64,000 bases of DNA from Oceanihabitans iliipiscarium (GTDB taxonomy: Bacteria > Bacteroidota > Bacteroidia > Flavobacteriales > Flavobacteriaceae), in contig NZ_JBHUOV010000001.1 of assembly GCF_042686125.1 (NCBI RefSeq), positions 682,001-746,000 of the forward strand, in the 5' to 3' direction. Each line of letters begins with the position of its first letter. Position 1 is the first letter of the stretch. A model generated the notes under the pieces. The model was not told the origin of the DNA. It ran no database searches and saw only the letters and a list, made by a program, of their open reading frames with translations. A program made the translations under genes and the position numbers. Shown here in pieces: positions 1 through 8,994 of this stretch.

Positions 1-3000
1 GTCACAACAGGTTTAAAACGATTTGCTTTTTTATTTTTGCCTTTTGCAGCACTACCATCTCCACCAATAGCAAATACTTGATCAATACTTCCAGAATAGG
101 CACCAATAACATCGTCAAAAATATCCCAAGTTTTTACACCTAAGGCTTCGCGTTTGTAAAATTCATCCCAAGCATTTGGTGTTTTGAATCGTGTTAAATC
201 GAGTAAACCTTCTTCAACCATAGCAATAGTATAGGTCATTGATTTGTTGTTTTTTTCTGAGACAACAACCTCAAATTCTTGTTCTGGACGCAAAGTATTT
301 GGCATTTTAATTTCTGGCTCTAGCTTAGTGCTTGGGTCTTCGACCATTATAGGAATGACACCATAAAGTCGAATAGGTAAATCGTTAGCAGTAATCGCAT
401 GAGGTTGTAAAAGTGAAATATTTACAAAGACATTGGGTGCCATTTGTGAAGTTATAGGAATATTAACAGTGGTTTCTCCAGTTGCTGTTTTTACCCATTT
501 ATATTCGAGAACTTCTGTACCATTTTCTATACTTATTAATGCGCGACTTTCAGGGCTAGAAGGGAAGGTTATTTTAGCTGTTTCTCCAACATTATAATTT
601 TCTTTATCTGCAGCAAAAGCTAATATTTTTGCCGCTTCTTTATCTCCATAAGGCACATACCAATTTTTATAGAAATAAGCTGTTCGTCCTGTAGCATGAC
701 CACTTTTTGGATCGATGACACGAATTAAAAAACGCCCTCTATCACTTTCAGGAATATTTAAATTGAAACTGGTTTTCCCATCTGCATCTGTATCGAGCTT
801 CATGTTTTTATAAGGCTGATGATACGAGCTTGAAGTATAAGAAGCTAAATCATCATAAGAAGAATTCCACCACCAACGCCAATTTATTTTGTAGATTTTC
901 ACTTCTAAACCACTTCTTTTTAAGGGTTTGCCTTGAGCATCTACGACTACAATATCAAAGGTTTGATTCTCATCTGTAAAAAAGGAGCCATAAGCATTAC
1001 CTTGAGGAGATTTCAGTCCAACAAAAGAGGTGTAAGGCGCATATTCTTTAGTGAAGGTATCCATAGAGAAGTCTCCACCATTTTCAAAAGCACGTACTAA
1101 AAATTGAGCATTTAACATACCTGGAGCGTTACTTCCGACGTTGAGTTTGTTGGTAATATTAGCTATGCCTTCTTCATTAACCTTGCCATCAAAAACAATG
1201 ACTTCTTCCGAAGAAAACGAACGCGAAGGATCACGAAACACATATGCTTTGTAGTTTTTAAAACTAGAATAAGAATTGCTAAATTTCGCTTTAATTTCTG
1301 TTTTTACATGTTTAGCAGGCGCACCATGAAGCCATTTTACATCTAATTTCCCATTAAGAGGGTTTGTTCCTGTTAAAATATCATCTTCAAAATCGACTTT
1401 AATTTTTAAACGATTTGGTTTAACCGTTTCAACATTTAGTCTTTTATAAAAAGTGGCACCACCAACCGAAACTTTAGCGTTCCAGTTTCCTGTTTTATCT
1501 TCAGAAGACGTAGGAACAGTAAACGTATAAAAATGATTAAGGTTGTTTGTGGTTACCTTTTTATAGGCTAATTTCCCATTAGCGTCTGTGACCTCCATTT
1601 TCACAGGATGTCCTATTGGGAGTTTATTTCCAGCGTCATTAAGCATAAAAGTAAGGTGTAGCGAATCTCCAGGTCTCCAGACACCACGTTCGCCATATAT
1701 ATAGCCTTTAAGTCCGCGTTGTAATTGGTTTCCAGAGACATCAAATTTGCTTAAAGACAGTGAGTTTCCATCGTTTAGTTTAATGTAACTTGTATTATTT
1801 CCTTTGGAAACAATCGCGAAAGCAGCATGGTTTTCGGTAGAAACTGTAGCTAATCCATCAGCATCTGTTTTAGTAGAAAGAATTTCTTGTTGCTGAAAAT
1901 TATAAAGTGTAATTGAAGTGTTGGCTTCTGGATTCGTATTTAAGATATTAGTTACGGCAAAGTAATATTTATTGTTTGCACCTTTTTTTGCAATGATGCC
2001 TAGATTGGACGCCAGAAGATTTTGAGCTACGGTTTGGTTTTGGTAATAGGCTTCTTTACATGGGTTTTTTCTGTCGTTCCAGTTGTAATAATTGTTTCTG
2101 TAGCTGTAGGTTAAATTGTCCCAATATGCTTCTTCACGTAGGTCTTCATCTTCGGTAGATGATGCTGAATACTCATTGTAATAATCGTCTTCATAGTCGT
2201 CCTCTTCATAATAATCGTCATTATTTTCAACATTTGTGATATTTTGATTCCCTTCACAATTATATAGCGAATATTCTTTTTTAATATCTAATTCAACACG
2301 ATAAATAGCGCCAGGATCGGCTTTAATATATTTAGATAAATCGATGCTATAAGCTTTCCATTTCCCAGTATTTTCTGCTTCATCCTGTAAAGTTATGGTT
2401 TGTTTTGCTATACGACGACCAACACGTCTCACATCATTTCTATTGTTGGTGTTAAGATTATTGTCTTGTAAAAATTGAAGGATATTATCTTCAAAAATCT
2501 TAATGATACGAACATCAACTGCTTTCAGGTTTACAGCTTCAAAATTGAACTTTAATTCTTGCGAATTTGGTAAAATCACACCATTGCTAATAAGTCGAAT
2601 TTGAGGTTTTTCATCTTCAAAAGCTATTAATTCTGAAAATGGTTTTTTGAGTTTAAAGCCTTCAGTGTTTATAATGCCTTGAAAGACATCGACTTGCACA
2701 TTGCCAACTATTTTAGTGTCTGGATAGGCTTTTAGTACGTTACCATCGACTATATATTTGGGGTTTTTCACGTTTTGAATGGTAACTAAACCATCAAAAT
2801 TTTGTTGTTTTTTTAATGGATCTGAAAAATTAATAGATAAGTATTGTTCTGGGCTTTGAACCACTTCCATTTTGGTAATTACAAAATTGTTTTGCCCAGG
2901 AATTAGAATTGTGTTTTCCCCAATATTGTCTGCCTTTATGGCTTTTCCGTTCCATTTTATTAATATCTCGCTGTCATCTATAAATCGATTAATACTATCA

Positions 3001-3593
3001 ATTTTAAATTCAAAAACTTTAGAATTTTGAAAAGATTCATTCCAAACAATGTCAATTTTTTTTCCTTTTTGAGACGCGTTAACCAACTGCTTGGCATCAT
3101 TAAGTGAAATGACATCAGCAGCCCGAAGCACACCTTCAAGGTATTGCCATTCTTTACTATAGGACTGTAAGTTGTTCGTGACAAGATTAAAATTAGGGGT
3201 AATGGTTTTAAATTGAAAGGTGTAGGTTTTGAATTCTGAAGGGATGTTTTTATAAATAGAACTTAATTTAAGATTTACTGTATATTCGGTATCTGCATCT
3301 AATGGTTCATCTGGAATAAAATGAATTGAATGTTTGTTGTTAACAATGATTTTGCCAGACACCTGAGGCTTAATAGTAATAATATGGTCTTCAATTTCTT
3401 GATTGATTTCCCAAGCATCAACATCATTAGATAAATTAATTTCAATAGGTTTAGTAACCGAAACGCGACCAGAAGTGGTGTAGCTTATATAGTTTTTAAA
3501 CTTAAATAAATTATCGGTTTCGACTTCCTTTTTTTTACATGAAAACACTATAGTTAGTAGTAAGACTAGAGTAAATAGCTTTTTAATTTTCAT
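1..3593 (-). CDS. Alpha-2-macroglobulin family lipoprotein (MG2 domain), 3' end beyond window
   Basis: Translating the minus strand from the ATG at 3593 gives about 1197 uninterrupted residues running off the left edge, so the C-terminus is missing. The protein starts with a lipoprotein signal (MKIKKLF...VFSCKK, Cys about residue 19). Large bacterial alpha-2-macroglobulins of this type are periplasmic protease traps or envelope guards. The MG2 signature GERGVWRPGD lies near residue 630 (about 1670-1705), followed by further beta-sandwich stretches and the segment PNAWDEFYKREALG near the cut edge, which I recognise from Bacteroidota A2M proteins. An acidic, tyrosine-rich tract lies around 2130-2240. 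Whether the thioester and the C-terminal bait-linked domains are present cannot be seen. No TAnnTTTG box was found upstream. Family assignment is firm; substrate unknown. Confidence 0.9.
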   Translation of the reverse strand, partial: MKIKKLFTLVLLLTIVFSCKKKEVETDNLFKFKNYISYTTSGRVSVTKPIEINLSNDVDAWEINQEIEDHIITIKPQVSGKIIVNNKHSIHFIPDEPLDADTEYTVNLKLSSIYKNIPSEFKTYTFQFKTITPNFNLVTNNLQSYSKEWQYLEGVLRAADVISLNDAKQLVNASQKGKKIDIVWNESFQNSKVFEFKIDSINRFIDDSEILIKWNGKAIKADNIGENTILIPGQNNFVITKMEVVQSPEQYLSINFSDPLKKQQNFDGLVTIQNVKNPKYIVDGNVLKAYPDTKIVGNVQVDVFQGIINTEGFKLKKPFSELIAFEDEKPQIRLISNGVILPNSQELKFNFEAVNLKAVDVRIIKIFEDNILQFLQDNNLNTNNRNDVRRVGRRIAKQTITLQDEAENTGKWKAYSIDLSKYIKADPGAIYRVELDIKKEYSLYNCEGNQNITNVENNDDYYEEDDYEDDYYNEYSASSTEDEDLREEAYWDNLTYSYRNNYYNWNDRKNPCKEAYYQNQTVAQNLLASNLGIIAKKGANNKYYFAVTNILNTNPEANTSITLYNFQQQEILSTKTDADGLATVSTENHAAFAIVSKGNNTSYIKLNDGNSLSLSKFDVSGNQLQRGLKGYIYGERGVWRPGDSLHLTFMLNDAGNKLPIGHPVKMEVTDANGKLAYKKVTTNNLNHFYTFTVPTSSEDKTGNWNAKVSVGGATFYKRLNVETVKPNRLKIKVDFEDDILTGTNPLNGKLDVKWLHGAPAKHVKTEIKAKFSNSYSSFKNYKAYVFRDPSRSFSSEEVIVFDGKVNEEGIANITNKLNVGSNAPGMLNAQFLVRAFENGGDFSMDTFTKEYAPYTSFVGLKSPQGNAYGSFFTDENQTFDIVVVDAQGKPLKRSGLEVKIYKINWRWWWNSSYDDLASYTSSSYHQPYKNMKLDTDADGKTSFNLNIPESDRGRFLIRVIDPKSGHATGRTAYFYKNWYVPYGDKEAAKILAFAADKENYNVGETAKITFPSSPESRALISIENGTEVLEYKWVKTATGETTVNIPITSQMAPNVFVNISLLQPHAITANDLPIRLYGVIPIMVEDPSTKLEPEIKMPNTLRPEQEFEVVVSEKNNKSMTYTIAMVEEGLLDLTRFKTPNAWDEFYKREALGVKTWDIFDDVIGAYSGSIDQVFAIGGDGSAAKGKNKKANRFKPVV

Positions 3594-3795
3594 AGTGCTT
3601 AGATATTTATTGTTGAACGTTTGTTAAAGCAGTGTAATACAATTCCTGTTAATATAATTACTTCTTTTAGAAACGGTTTAGATGTTTTGAGGCTGTTAAA
3701 ATCATCATAAAGTTTAGACTTATTATAAAAATCAATATGTTTTTAAAGGTAATATTTTAAGATTTATTTCTGAATAACACCAGACAATAAATTAG

Positions 3796-3803
3796 TATAT
3801 TTG
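3796..3803 (+). promoter_or_regulatory. -7 promoter box TATATTTG for the aldehyde dehydrogenase gene
   Basis: TATATTTG fits the Bacteroidota sigma-A -7 consensus TAnnTTTG and lies 36 nt before the ATG at 3840. Its last three bases are an in-frame TTG that would otherwise look like an upstream start. No clear -33 TTG was seen. Confidence 0.65.
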
Positions 3804-3839
3804 CATCACATTTTAATAAATCATAAAACACAATCATAT

Positions 3840-5393
3840 ATGGAAGCAATCGCTACCGATTTCGGAATTGAAAAAGCTCTAAAACAACTTGGAGTTAAAG
3901 ATATAAATGAAGGAACTTCTACAGGTTCAAATAGTTTTTCAAATGGAGACATTATAGAATCATTTTCGCCTGTTGATGGACAACTTATAGGAAAAGTAAA
4001 AGCGACTACAAGAGATGATTATGAAAAAGTGATGATCACAGCAACTAAAGCTTTTAAAACGTGGAGAGATGTTCCTGCGCCTCAACGTGGAGAAATTGTG
4101 CGTCAGTTTGGAAACAAATTAAGAGACTTAAAAGAACCTTTAGGTAAGTTAGTGTCTTATGAAATGGGTAAATCTTTACAAGAAGGTTATGGCGAAGTTC
4201 AGGAAATGATTGACATCTGTGATTTTGCAGTTGGATTATCAAGACAATTAAACGGACAAACGATTCCATCTGAACGTCCAGGACATGTGATGAGAGAACA
4301 ATGGCATCCTATAGGTGTTGTTGGAATTATCTCTGCATTCAATTTCCCTGTTGCAGTTTGGTCTTGGAACACAGCTTTAGCTTGGATTTGTGGTGATGTA
4401 TGTGTCTGGAAAGCTTCAGAAAAAGCACCTTTATGTTCTATTGCTTGCCAGAATATAATTGCAGACATCTTAAAAGAAAACAATTTACCAGAAGGGATTT
4501 CTTGTATTATTAATGGCGACTATAAAGTAGGTGAAATGATGACAACAGATACAAGAATTCCACTTGTGTCTGCTACAGGATCTACAAGAATGGGACGAAT
4601 CGTTGGTAAAACGGTTGCCGAACGTTTCGGGAAATCGTTATTAGAGTTAGGTGGAAACAATGCCATTATTATTACACCTTCAGCCGATTTAAAAGTCGTG
4701 GTTCCTGGTGCTGTTTTTGGTGCTGTTGGAACTTGTGGACAGCGTTGTACATCGACAAGACGATTAATTATTCACGAATCTGTTTACGATAAAGTACGTG
4801 ATGCTATTGTAGGTGCTTATGGTCAGTTAACTATTGGAAACCCGTTAGACGAAAAAAATCATATTGGACCATTAATCGATCATGATGCTGTAAATACCTA
4901 TTTAGCTGCAATTGAAAAAGCGAAAGCTGAAGGCGGAAATGTATTAGTTGAAGGTGGCGTTTTAGAAGGTGAAGGTTACGAGTCTGGGTGTTATGTTAAA
5001 CCAGCAATTATTGAAGCTGAGAATCATTTTGAAATTGTACAACACGAAACGTTTGCTCCAATTTTATATTTAATGAAGTATTCTGGAGAGGTAGAAAATG
5101 CCATTGAAAAACAAAATGGAGTTGCTCAAGGTTTATCTTCTGCTATTATGACCAATGAAATGAAAGAAGCCGAAAAATTCTTATCATATGCTGGATCTGA
5201 TTGTGGAATTGCTAATGTCAACATTGGAACATCTGGTGCTGAAATTGGTGGTGCTTTTGGAGGTGAAAAAGAAACTGGTGGTGGACGTGAGTCTGGATCT
5301 GATTCATGGAAAGTGTATATGAGGAGACAAACAAACACAGTCAATTATTCTGACGAACTGCCTTTAGCGCAAGGGATTAAGTTTGATTTGTAA
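3840..5393 (+). CDS. amaB: ALDH7-family aldehyde dehydrogenase (aminoadipate semialdehyde / piperideine-6-carboxylate dehydrogenase type)
   Basis: A 517-residue NAD-dependent aldehyde dehydrogenase. The closest recognised family is ALDH7 (antiquitin), which oxidises alpha-aminoadipate semialdehyde in lysine breakdown. Shared blocks include NFPVAVWSWN, SATGSTRMG, LELGGNNAII (Glu269 general base), GTCGQRCTSTRR with catalytic Cys303, ETFAPILYLMKY, and a near-identical C-terminus (GGAFGGEKETGGGRESGSD, LPLAQGIKF). The frame is open back to a TTG at 3801, but that TTG lies inside the -7 promoter box, so the ATG at 3840 is the start. No other lysine-degradation gene is adjacent, so the substrate is inferred from family only. 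A small membrane protein gene follows after 9 nt. Confidence 0.9.
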   Translation: MEAIATDFGIEKALKQLGVKDINEGTSTGSNSFSNGDIIESFSPVDGQLIGKVKATTRDDYEKVMITATKAFKTWRDVPAPQRGEIVRQFGNKLRDLKEPLGKLVSYEMGKSLQEGYGEVQEMIDICDFAVGLSRQLNGQTIPSERPGHVMREQWHPIGVVGIISAFNFPVAVWSWNTALAWICGDVCVWKASEKAPLCSIACQNIIADILKENNLPEGISCIINGDYKVGEMMTTDTRIPLVSATGSTRMGRIVGKTVAERFGKSLLELGGNNAIIITPSADLKVVVPGAVFGAVGTCGQRCTSTRRLIIHESVYDKVRDAIVGAYGQLTIGNPLDEKNHIGPLIDHDAVNTYLAAIEKAKAEGGNVLVEGGVLEGEGYESGCYVKPAIIEAENHFEIVQHETFAPILYLMKYSGEVENAIEKQNGVAQGLSSAIMTNEMKEAEKFLSYAGSDCGIANVNIGTSGAEIGGAFGGEKETGGGRESGSDSWKVYMRRQTNTVNYSDELPLAQGIKFDL

Positions 5394-5402
5394 TATATAG
5401 CA

Positions 5403-5654
5403 ATGAAAATTAAAGATGTCTTAATATTAGTACTTATAGATGTTGTATTCACAAATATTTTCGCTTATTTGGATTATGATGGCGAAGGTTTCAACTATAT
5501 AATAGAAATGTGGCATTTATTGCTGATTAGCATTTTAGTATTTATTATACTACCAATAATTTTATTGTTGATTTTTAAAAAATCCAAATATCGTCTTTTA
5601 ATTTCGTGTTTAGGATTTTCTCCGTTAGTAGCTCTTATAATCTATTTGTTATAG
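5403..5654 (+). CDS. Small hydrophobic membrane protein, unknown function
   Basis: An 83-residue ORF starting with ATG 9 nt after the aldehyde dehydrogenase stop and ending just before a strong terminator, so it is probably the last gene of that transcript. It shows three hydrophobic stretches, about residues 4-22, 36-58 and 64-82, with KKSKYR between the last two, and no conserved catalytic residues. I do not recognise the family. Its position and clean hydrophobic pattern favour a real gene. Confidence 0.55.
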   Translation: MKIKDVLILVLIDVVFTNIFAYLDYDGEGFNYIIEMWHLLLISILVFIILPIILLLIFKKSKYRLLISCLGFSPLVALIIYLL

Positions 5655-5672
5655 ATATCAGAAATATTAAGC

Positions 5673-5706
5673 AAAAAGCCGTTTTCATTGAAAACGGCTT
5701 TTTTTT
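5673..5706 (+). terminator. Rho-independent terminator
   Basis: The stem AAGCCGTTTTC/GAAAACGGCTT closes a 3-nt loop and is followed by eight T residues on the plus strand. It ends the aldehyde dehydrogenase/small membrane protein transcript. The A run on the 5' side would also give it some activity on the minus strand. Confidence 0.9.
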
Positions 5707-5711
5707 GAATA

Positions 5712-5763
5712 AAAAAGAAAAACCTTGCCTCAGACCTAATTCATTCAGGGTTAAGCAAGGTTT
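5712..5763 (-). terminator. Probable terminator hairpin of the minus-strand AlbA_2 gene
   Basis: The arms AAACCTTGC and GCAAGGTTT pair across a 26-nt loop that can itself form a short CCT/AGG stem. On the minus strand the stem is followed by a T-rich run (TTTTCTTTTTT). It lies about 120 nt beyond the stop of the AlbA_2 gene. Confidence 0.55.
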
Positions 5764-5882
5764 AATATCTTACGATTAATAGCTCCACAAATATATAATA
5801 AACAAAGCATGCTTAACTATAGAAATATATGGTTAGCTTGAAATTTTATATAGTTGGTTGTGTTTTTTGTATAGTTGGTCAT

Positions 5883-7016
5883 TTAGCTATATTTAACTTT
5901 CCTTAATATGCGTAAAGATTCTTTATATAAGATATACGCATCAGCACTATACTTTTTAATAAATGGCTTCACTTCGACTAATTTATCAATAGCCTCATGA
6001 AATGAATTTAAATAGCAGATTAAATAGGTTTCAGGCATATTCATTAAATCAATTTCTTCATTTTTATTAAGCTTTAATCCTTTTTTTAGTTTTTCTAAAA
6101 TAGCATTGTTGGCATTATAAATATGATGCAAAACTTTTTTATCGAATTGTGGCGGTTCAAAAAGAAGCTTAGTCTCAATCGTATAATTGGCATTGTTAGA
6201 AAATTGAATCAAGGTTTCCTCTAAAGGATAATACTTAGATGTGTTTTGAAGACCAAGATTAACGTATTCAATAATTTTAAAGCCATCATTGTCAAAACTT
6301 ATAGCGACTTCATCTAAAGTTGAAAAAAATAAACGCACTTGTTCATTCACCATTTCAATATCTACTCTAGAGTAGAAAATAGTATCGTCAACTATTTTTT
6401 TTTGACCAGACCAACACAACACAAAATACTCTTTAAAAACTTTATACTGCGGATTGTAATCTTTACGCTTATTTAAAAACTCAAAAACAGCATCAAGTGT
6501 ATGTTGAATATTATTTTGCGCATGATTCTCAATAGCCTCAACAATTTTTGAATTAACATCTTTAACTTCAATATCAAAAACCTTAGGCATGCTCATGCTT
6601 CCATCTCTGAAAAATACAGAGCCACCATAGTACTTCCATATATTTTTCCGCAAAGAAGTGAGACTGTCTATAGGTCTAATAGTCACTAAACCTACAACCT
6701 TATTGTCAGGTAAATGAGGAAAAGGAATGTTTTCATATTGTACTATTGGAGGGTTGGTTAAATAGGCATTGATGAGGTTTTGGATTTTGCTATCATCAAA
6801 AAAATCGACTCCAATAATGTTATTATCTTCATCTTCAACACCAATAACAATGTAGGAGTTGTTTTTGGGGTTACTGTTAGAGAGTGCACAAACATGTTTT
6901 AAAAATTTAGCTTTACCTTCCTTCTGACTAATATCTATTTTTCGTTTTTTGTCATAAAAACTATTTTCATCGTTATGAGCAAGAAGGTTTTTAATAAGTA
7001 AACGTTTGTTAATCAT
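5883..7016 (-). CDS. AlbA_2 (Schlafen-type) domain protein
   Basis: A 377-residue cytoplasmic protein. The N-terminal ~140 residues match the AlbA_2/Schlafen nucleic-acid-binding fold: an early acidic-aromatic segment (ENSFYDKKRKIDIS), a helix with CALSNSN, the strand YIVIGVEDEDNNIIGVDFFDD, and a second block reading VVGLVTIRP. The rest, rich in Lys, Asn and aromatic residues, has no domain I recognise. Family members are often labelled ATP-binding or transcriptional regulators; nucleic-acid binding is the better supported property, and no role is known from the context. It is transcribed away from the SDR gene with a 21-nt gap (SDR first), so the two may be co-transcribed. Confidence 0.7.
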   Translation of the reverse strand: MINKRLLIKNLLAHNDENSFYDKKRKIDISQKEGKAKFLKHVCALSNSNPKNNSYIVIGVEDEDNNIIGVDFFDDSKIQNLINAYLTNPPIVQYENIPFPHLPDNKVVGLVTIRPIDSLTSLRKNIWKYYGGSVFFRDGSMSMPKVFDIEVKDVNSKIVEAIENHAQNNIQHTLDAVFEFLNKRKDYNPQYKVFKEYFVLCWSGQKKIVDDTIFYSRVDIEMVNEQVRLFFSTLDEVAISFDNDGFKIIEYVNLGLQNTSKYYPLEETLIQFSNNANYTIETKLLFEPPQFDKKVLHHIYNANNAILEKLKKGLKLNKNEEIDLMNMPETYLICYLNSFHEAIDKLVEVKPFIKKYSADAYILYKESLRILRKVKYS

Positions 7017-7037
7017 GATGTCTTTCTAGCGAAGAAA

Positions 7038-7790
7038 TTATAATTCTTTTTTTACAATAGTCGAACTTGCTTGAGCAGTACAAAACACCAATAAGTCTGC
7101 AATGTTTACATGTGCAGGACGAGTAATAGCAAAGTAAATAATGTCTGCAATATCTTCAGGTTGAAGCGCTTTATATCCTTTATATACATGATCTGCAATA
7201 GCATCACCTTTAAAACGTACTTGAGAAAATTCTGTTTCAACTAATCCAGGATTAATTGCACCAACTTTAATACCAAAAGGGTTAAGATCTATTCGCATAC
7301 CTTCGGTTATTGCTAGAACGGCATGTTTACTAGCACAGTAAACACCACCTTTTGGATAGACTTCTTTTCCTGCTGACGACCCAATATTTATAATCTGACC
7401 AGATTGTCTCTGAGTCATTTGAGGAATTATCGCTTTACTAACATACAATAACCCTTTTACATTAATGTCCATCATAGCATCCCAATCTTCTATATCTCCA
7501 GTTTGAATTGGGTCTAATCCGTGTGCATTACCTGCATTGTTAATTAAGATGTCGATCTGTTTAAAGTTTTCAGGAAGTGACGCAATCGCATCAAAAACGG
7601 TTTGCTTATTCCGAACATCAAAATTTAAAGTAAATACATCTGTTTGTTTGCTTAAGGCTTGTTCGATAGTATCTAACCGTTCTTGTCTTCTTCCACAAAG
7701 GATAAGTTTAATACCATGTTTCGCAAATTCATGCGCTGTAGCACGACCTATTCCGCTTGTTGCTCCAGTAATTAAGGCTGTTTTTGTCAT
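7038..7790 (-). CDS. SDR-family NAD(P)-dependent oxidoreductase (YdfG-like)
   Basis: A 250-residue classical short-chain dehydrogenase. It shows the cofactor glycine motif TGATSGIG (8-15), NNAG (84-87), Asn110, Ser138, and the catalytic Tyr151/Lys155 pair in YCASK. Arg34/Arg35 after the second strand suggest NADP(H) preference. The block SSAGKEVYPKGGVYCASKHAV and the 250-residue length resemble E. coli YdfG, an NADP-dependent 3-hydroxy acid dehydrogenase, but the true substrate cannot be read from the sequence. It is divergent from the moxR gene and followed after 21 nt by the AlbA_2 gene. Confidence 0.9.
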   Translation of the reverse strand: MTKTALITGATSGIGRATAHEFAKHGIKLILCGRRQERLDTIEQALSKQTDVFTLNFDVRNKQTVFDAIASLPENFKQIDILINNAGNAHGLDPIQTGDIEDWDAMMDINVKGLLYVSKAIIPQMTQRQSGQIINIGSSAGKEVYPKGGVYCASKHAVLAITEGMRIDLNPFGIKVGAINPGLVETEFSQVRFKGDAIADHVYKGYKALQPEDIADIIYFAITRPAHVNIADLLVFCTAQASSTIVKKEL

Positions 7791-7947
7791 AAAAAAATTT
7801 GAAGTTTAAAAATACTAAACTAAAAACGCATAAAGTCTTTTAAATAGGGCAATTTTTAACCAATTATTAACAGGGATGAACGAAAAATTTTAACAATTTG
7901 CACTTCCAAATTAAGAATGATAAATTCTAGAGATTAAAAATTAAAAT

Positions 7948-8952
7948 ATGATGGAAGATACAGGGACTATTGATATTAAGTCTATTAATGAAAAAATTGA
8001 AAAAGAAAGTGCTTTTGTAGATTTATTGACTTTAGAAATGAATAAAGTCATTGTAGGGCAAAAACACATGGTTGAACGTTTACTAATAGGATTATTGGGT
8101 CAAGGCCATATTTTATTAGAAGGTGTGCCTGGTCTAGCAAAAACATTAGCTATTAATACACTATCTCAAGCTGTAGATGGCAGCTTTAGTAGAATACAAT
8201 TTACTCCTGACTTATTACCTGCTGATGTTACAGGAACGTTAATTTACAACATGAAGCAAAACGATTTCACCATAAAAAAAGGACCTATTTTTGCCAATTT
8301 TGTGCTTGCTGATGAAATTAACAGAGCGCCTGCAAAAGTACAGTCAGCTTTACTTGAAGCCATGCAAGAGAAACAAGTGACTATTGGTGATGAAACGTTT
8401 GTTTTAGACAAACCGTTTTTAGTTATGGCAACTCAAAATCCAGTAGAGCAAGAAGGAACTTACCCTTTACCTGAAGCACAAGTAGACCGTTTTATGTTGA
8501 AAACCGTTATTGACTATCCTAAAATGGATGAAGAACAAATGATTGTTCGAGCAAACCTAAAAGGTGCTTTTGAAAAAGTAAATCCAGTCGTTTCTATAGC
8601 AACAATTCTTAAAGCTCAAGAAGCAGTTCGTGAAGTATATATGGATGAAAAAATTGAGAAATACATTCTCGATATTGTCTTTGCAACACGTTATCCTGAA
8701 AAATATAAACTAGCTAATTTAAAACCTTTAATTTCTTTTGGAGCATCACCTCGTGGTAGTATAAATCTAGCCACAGCGGCTAAATGTTACGCCTTTATTA
8801 AGCGTCGAGGCTATGTGATTCCTGAAGATGTTCGAGCAGTAGTTCATGATGTTTTACGTCATAGAATTGGGATTACTTACGAAGCTGAAGCCGAAAATGT
8901 AACTTCAGAAGATATCATCAACAAAATTGTAAACGAGATTGAAGTACCATAG
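7948..8952 (+). CDS. moxR: MoxR-family AAA+ ATPase
   Basis: A 334-residue AAA+ chaperone-like ATPase of the MoxR class, first gene of the bat operon. Walker A GVPGLAKT is at 59-66, Walker B with LADEINRAP at 120-128, sensor 1 ATQNP at 161-165 and an arginine finger region EAQVDRF near 181. MoxR ATPases work with von Willebrand A proteins encoded next to them, here BatA and BatB, and are thought to help assemble or activate metal-dependent or envelope complexes. The start is one of two adjacent ATG codons; the first is used here. Only a degenerate promoter-like AACAATTTG is visible upstream near 7893. Confidence 0.95.
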   Translation: MMEDTGTIDIKSINEKIEKESAFVDLLTLEMNKVIVGQKHMVERLLIGLLGQGHILLEGVPGLAKTLAINTLSQAVDGSFSRIQFTPDLLPADVTGTLIYNMKQNDFTIKKGPIFANFVLADEINRAPAKVQSALLEAMQEKQVTIGDETFVLDKPFLVMATQNPVEQEGTYPLPEAQVDRFMLKTVIDYPKMDEEQMIVRANLKGAFEKVNPVVSIATILKAQEAVREVYMDEKIEKYILDIVFATRYPEKYKLANLKPLISFGASPRGSINLATAAKCYAFIKRRGYVIPEDVRAVVHDVLRHRIGITYEAEAENVTSEDIINKIVNEIEVP

Positions 8953-8994
8953 TAGTTTCTTATTTATGACCTACCTTATAATGCTGAATGAATA

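Noticed and set aside
2978..3184. Minus-strand 68-residue ORF inside the alpha-2-macroglobulin gene
   Set aside because: It is a different frame of the long A2M reading frame, which is continuous through the region.
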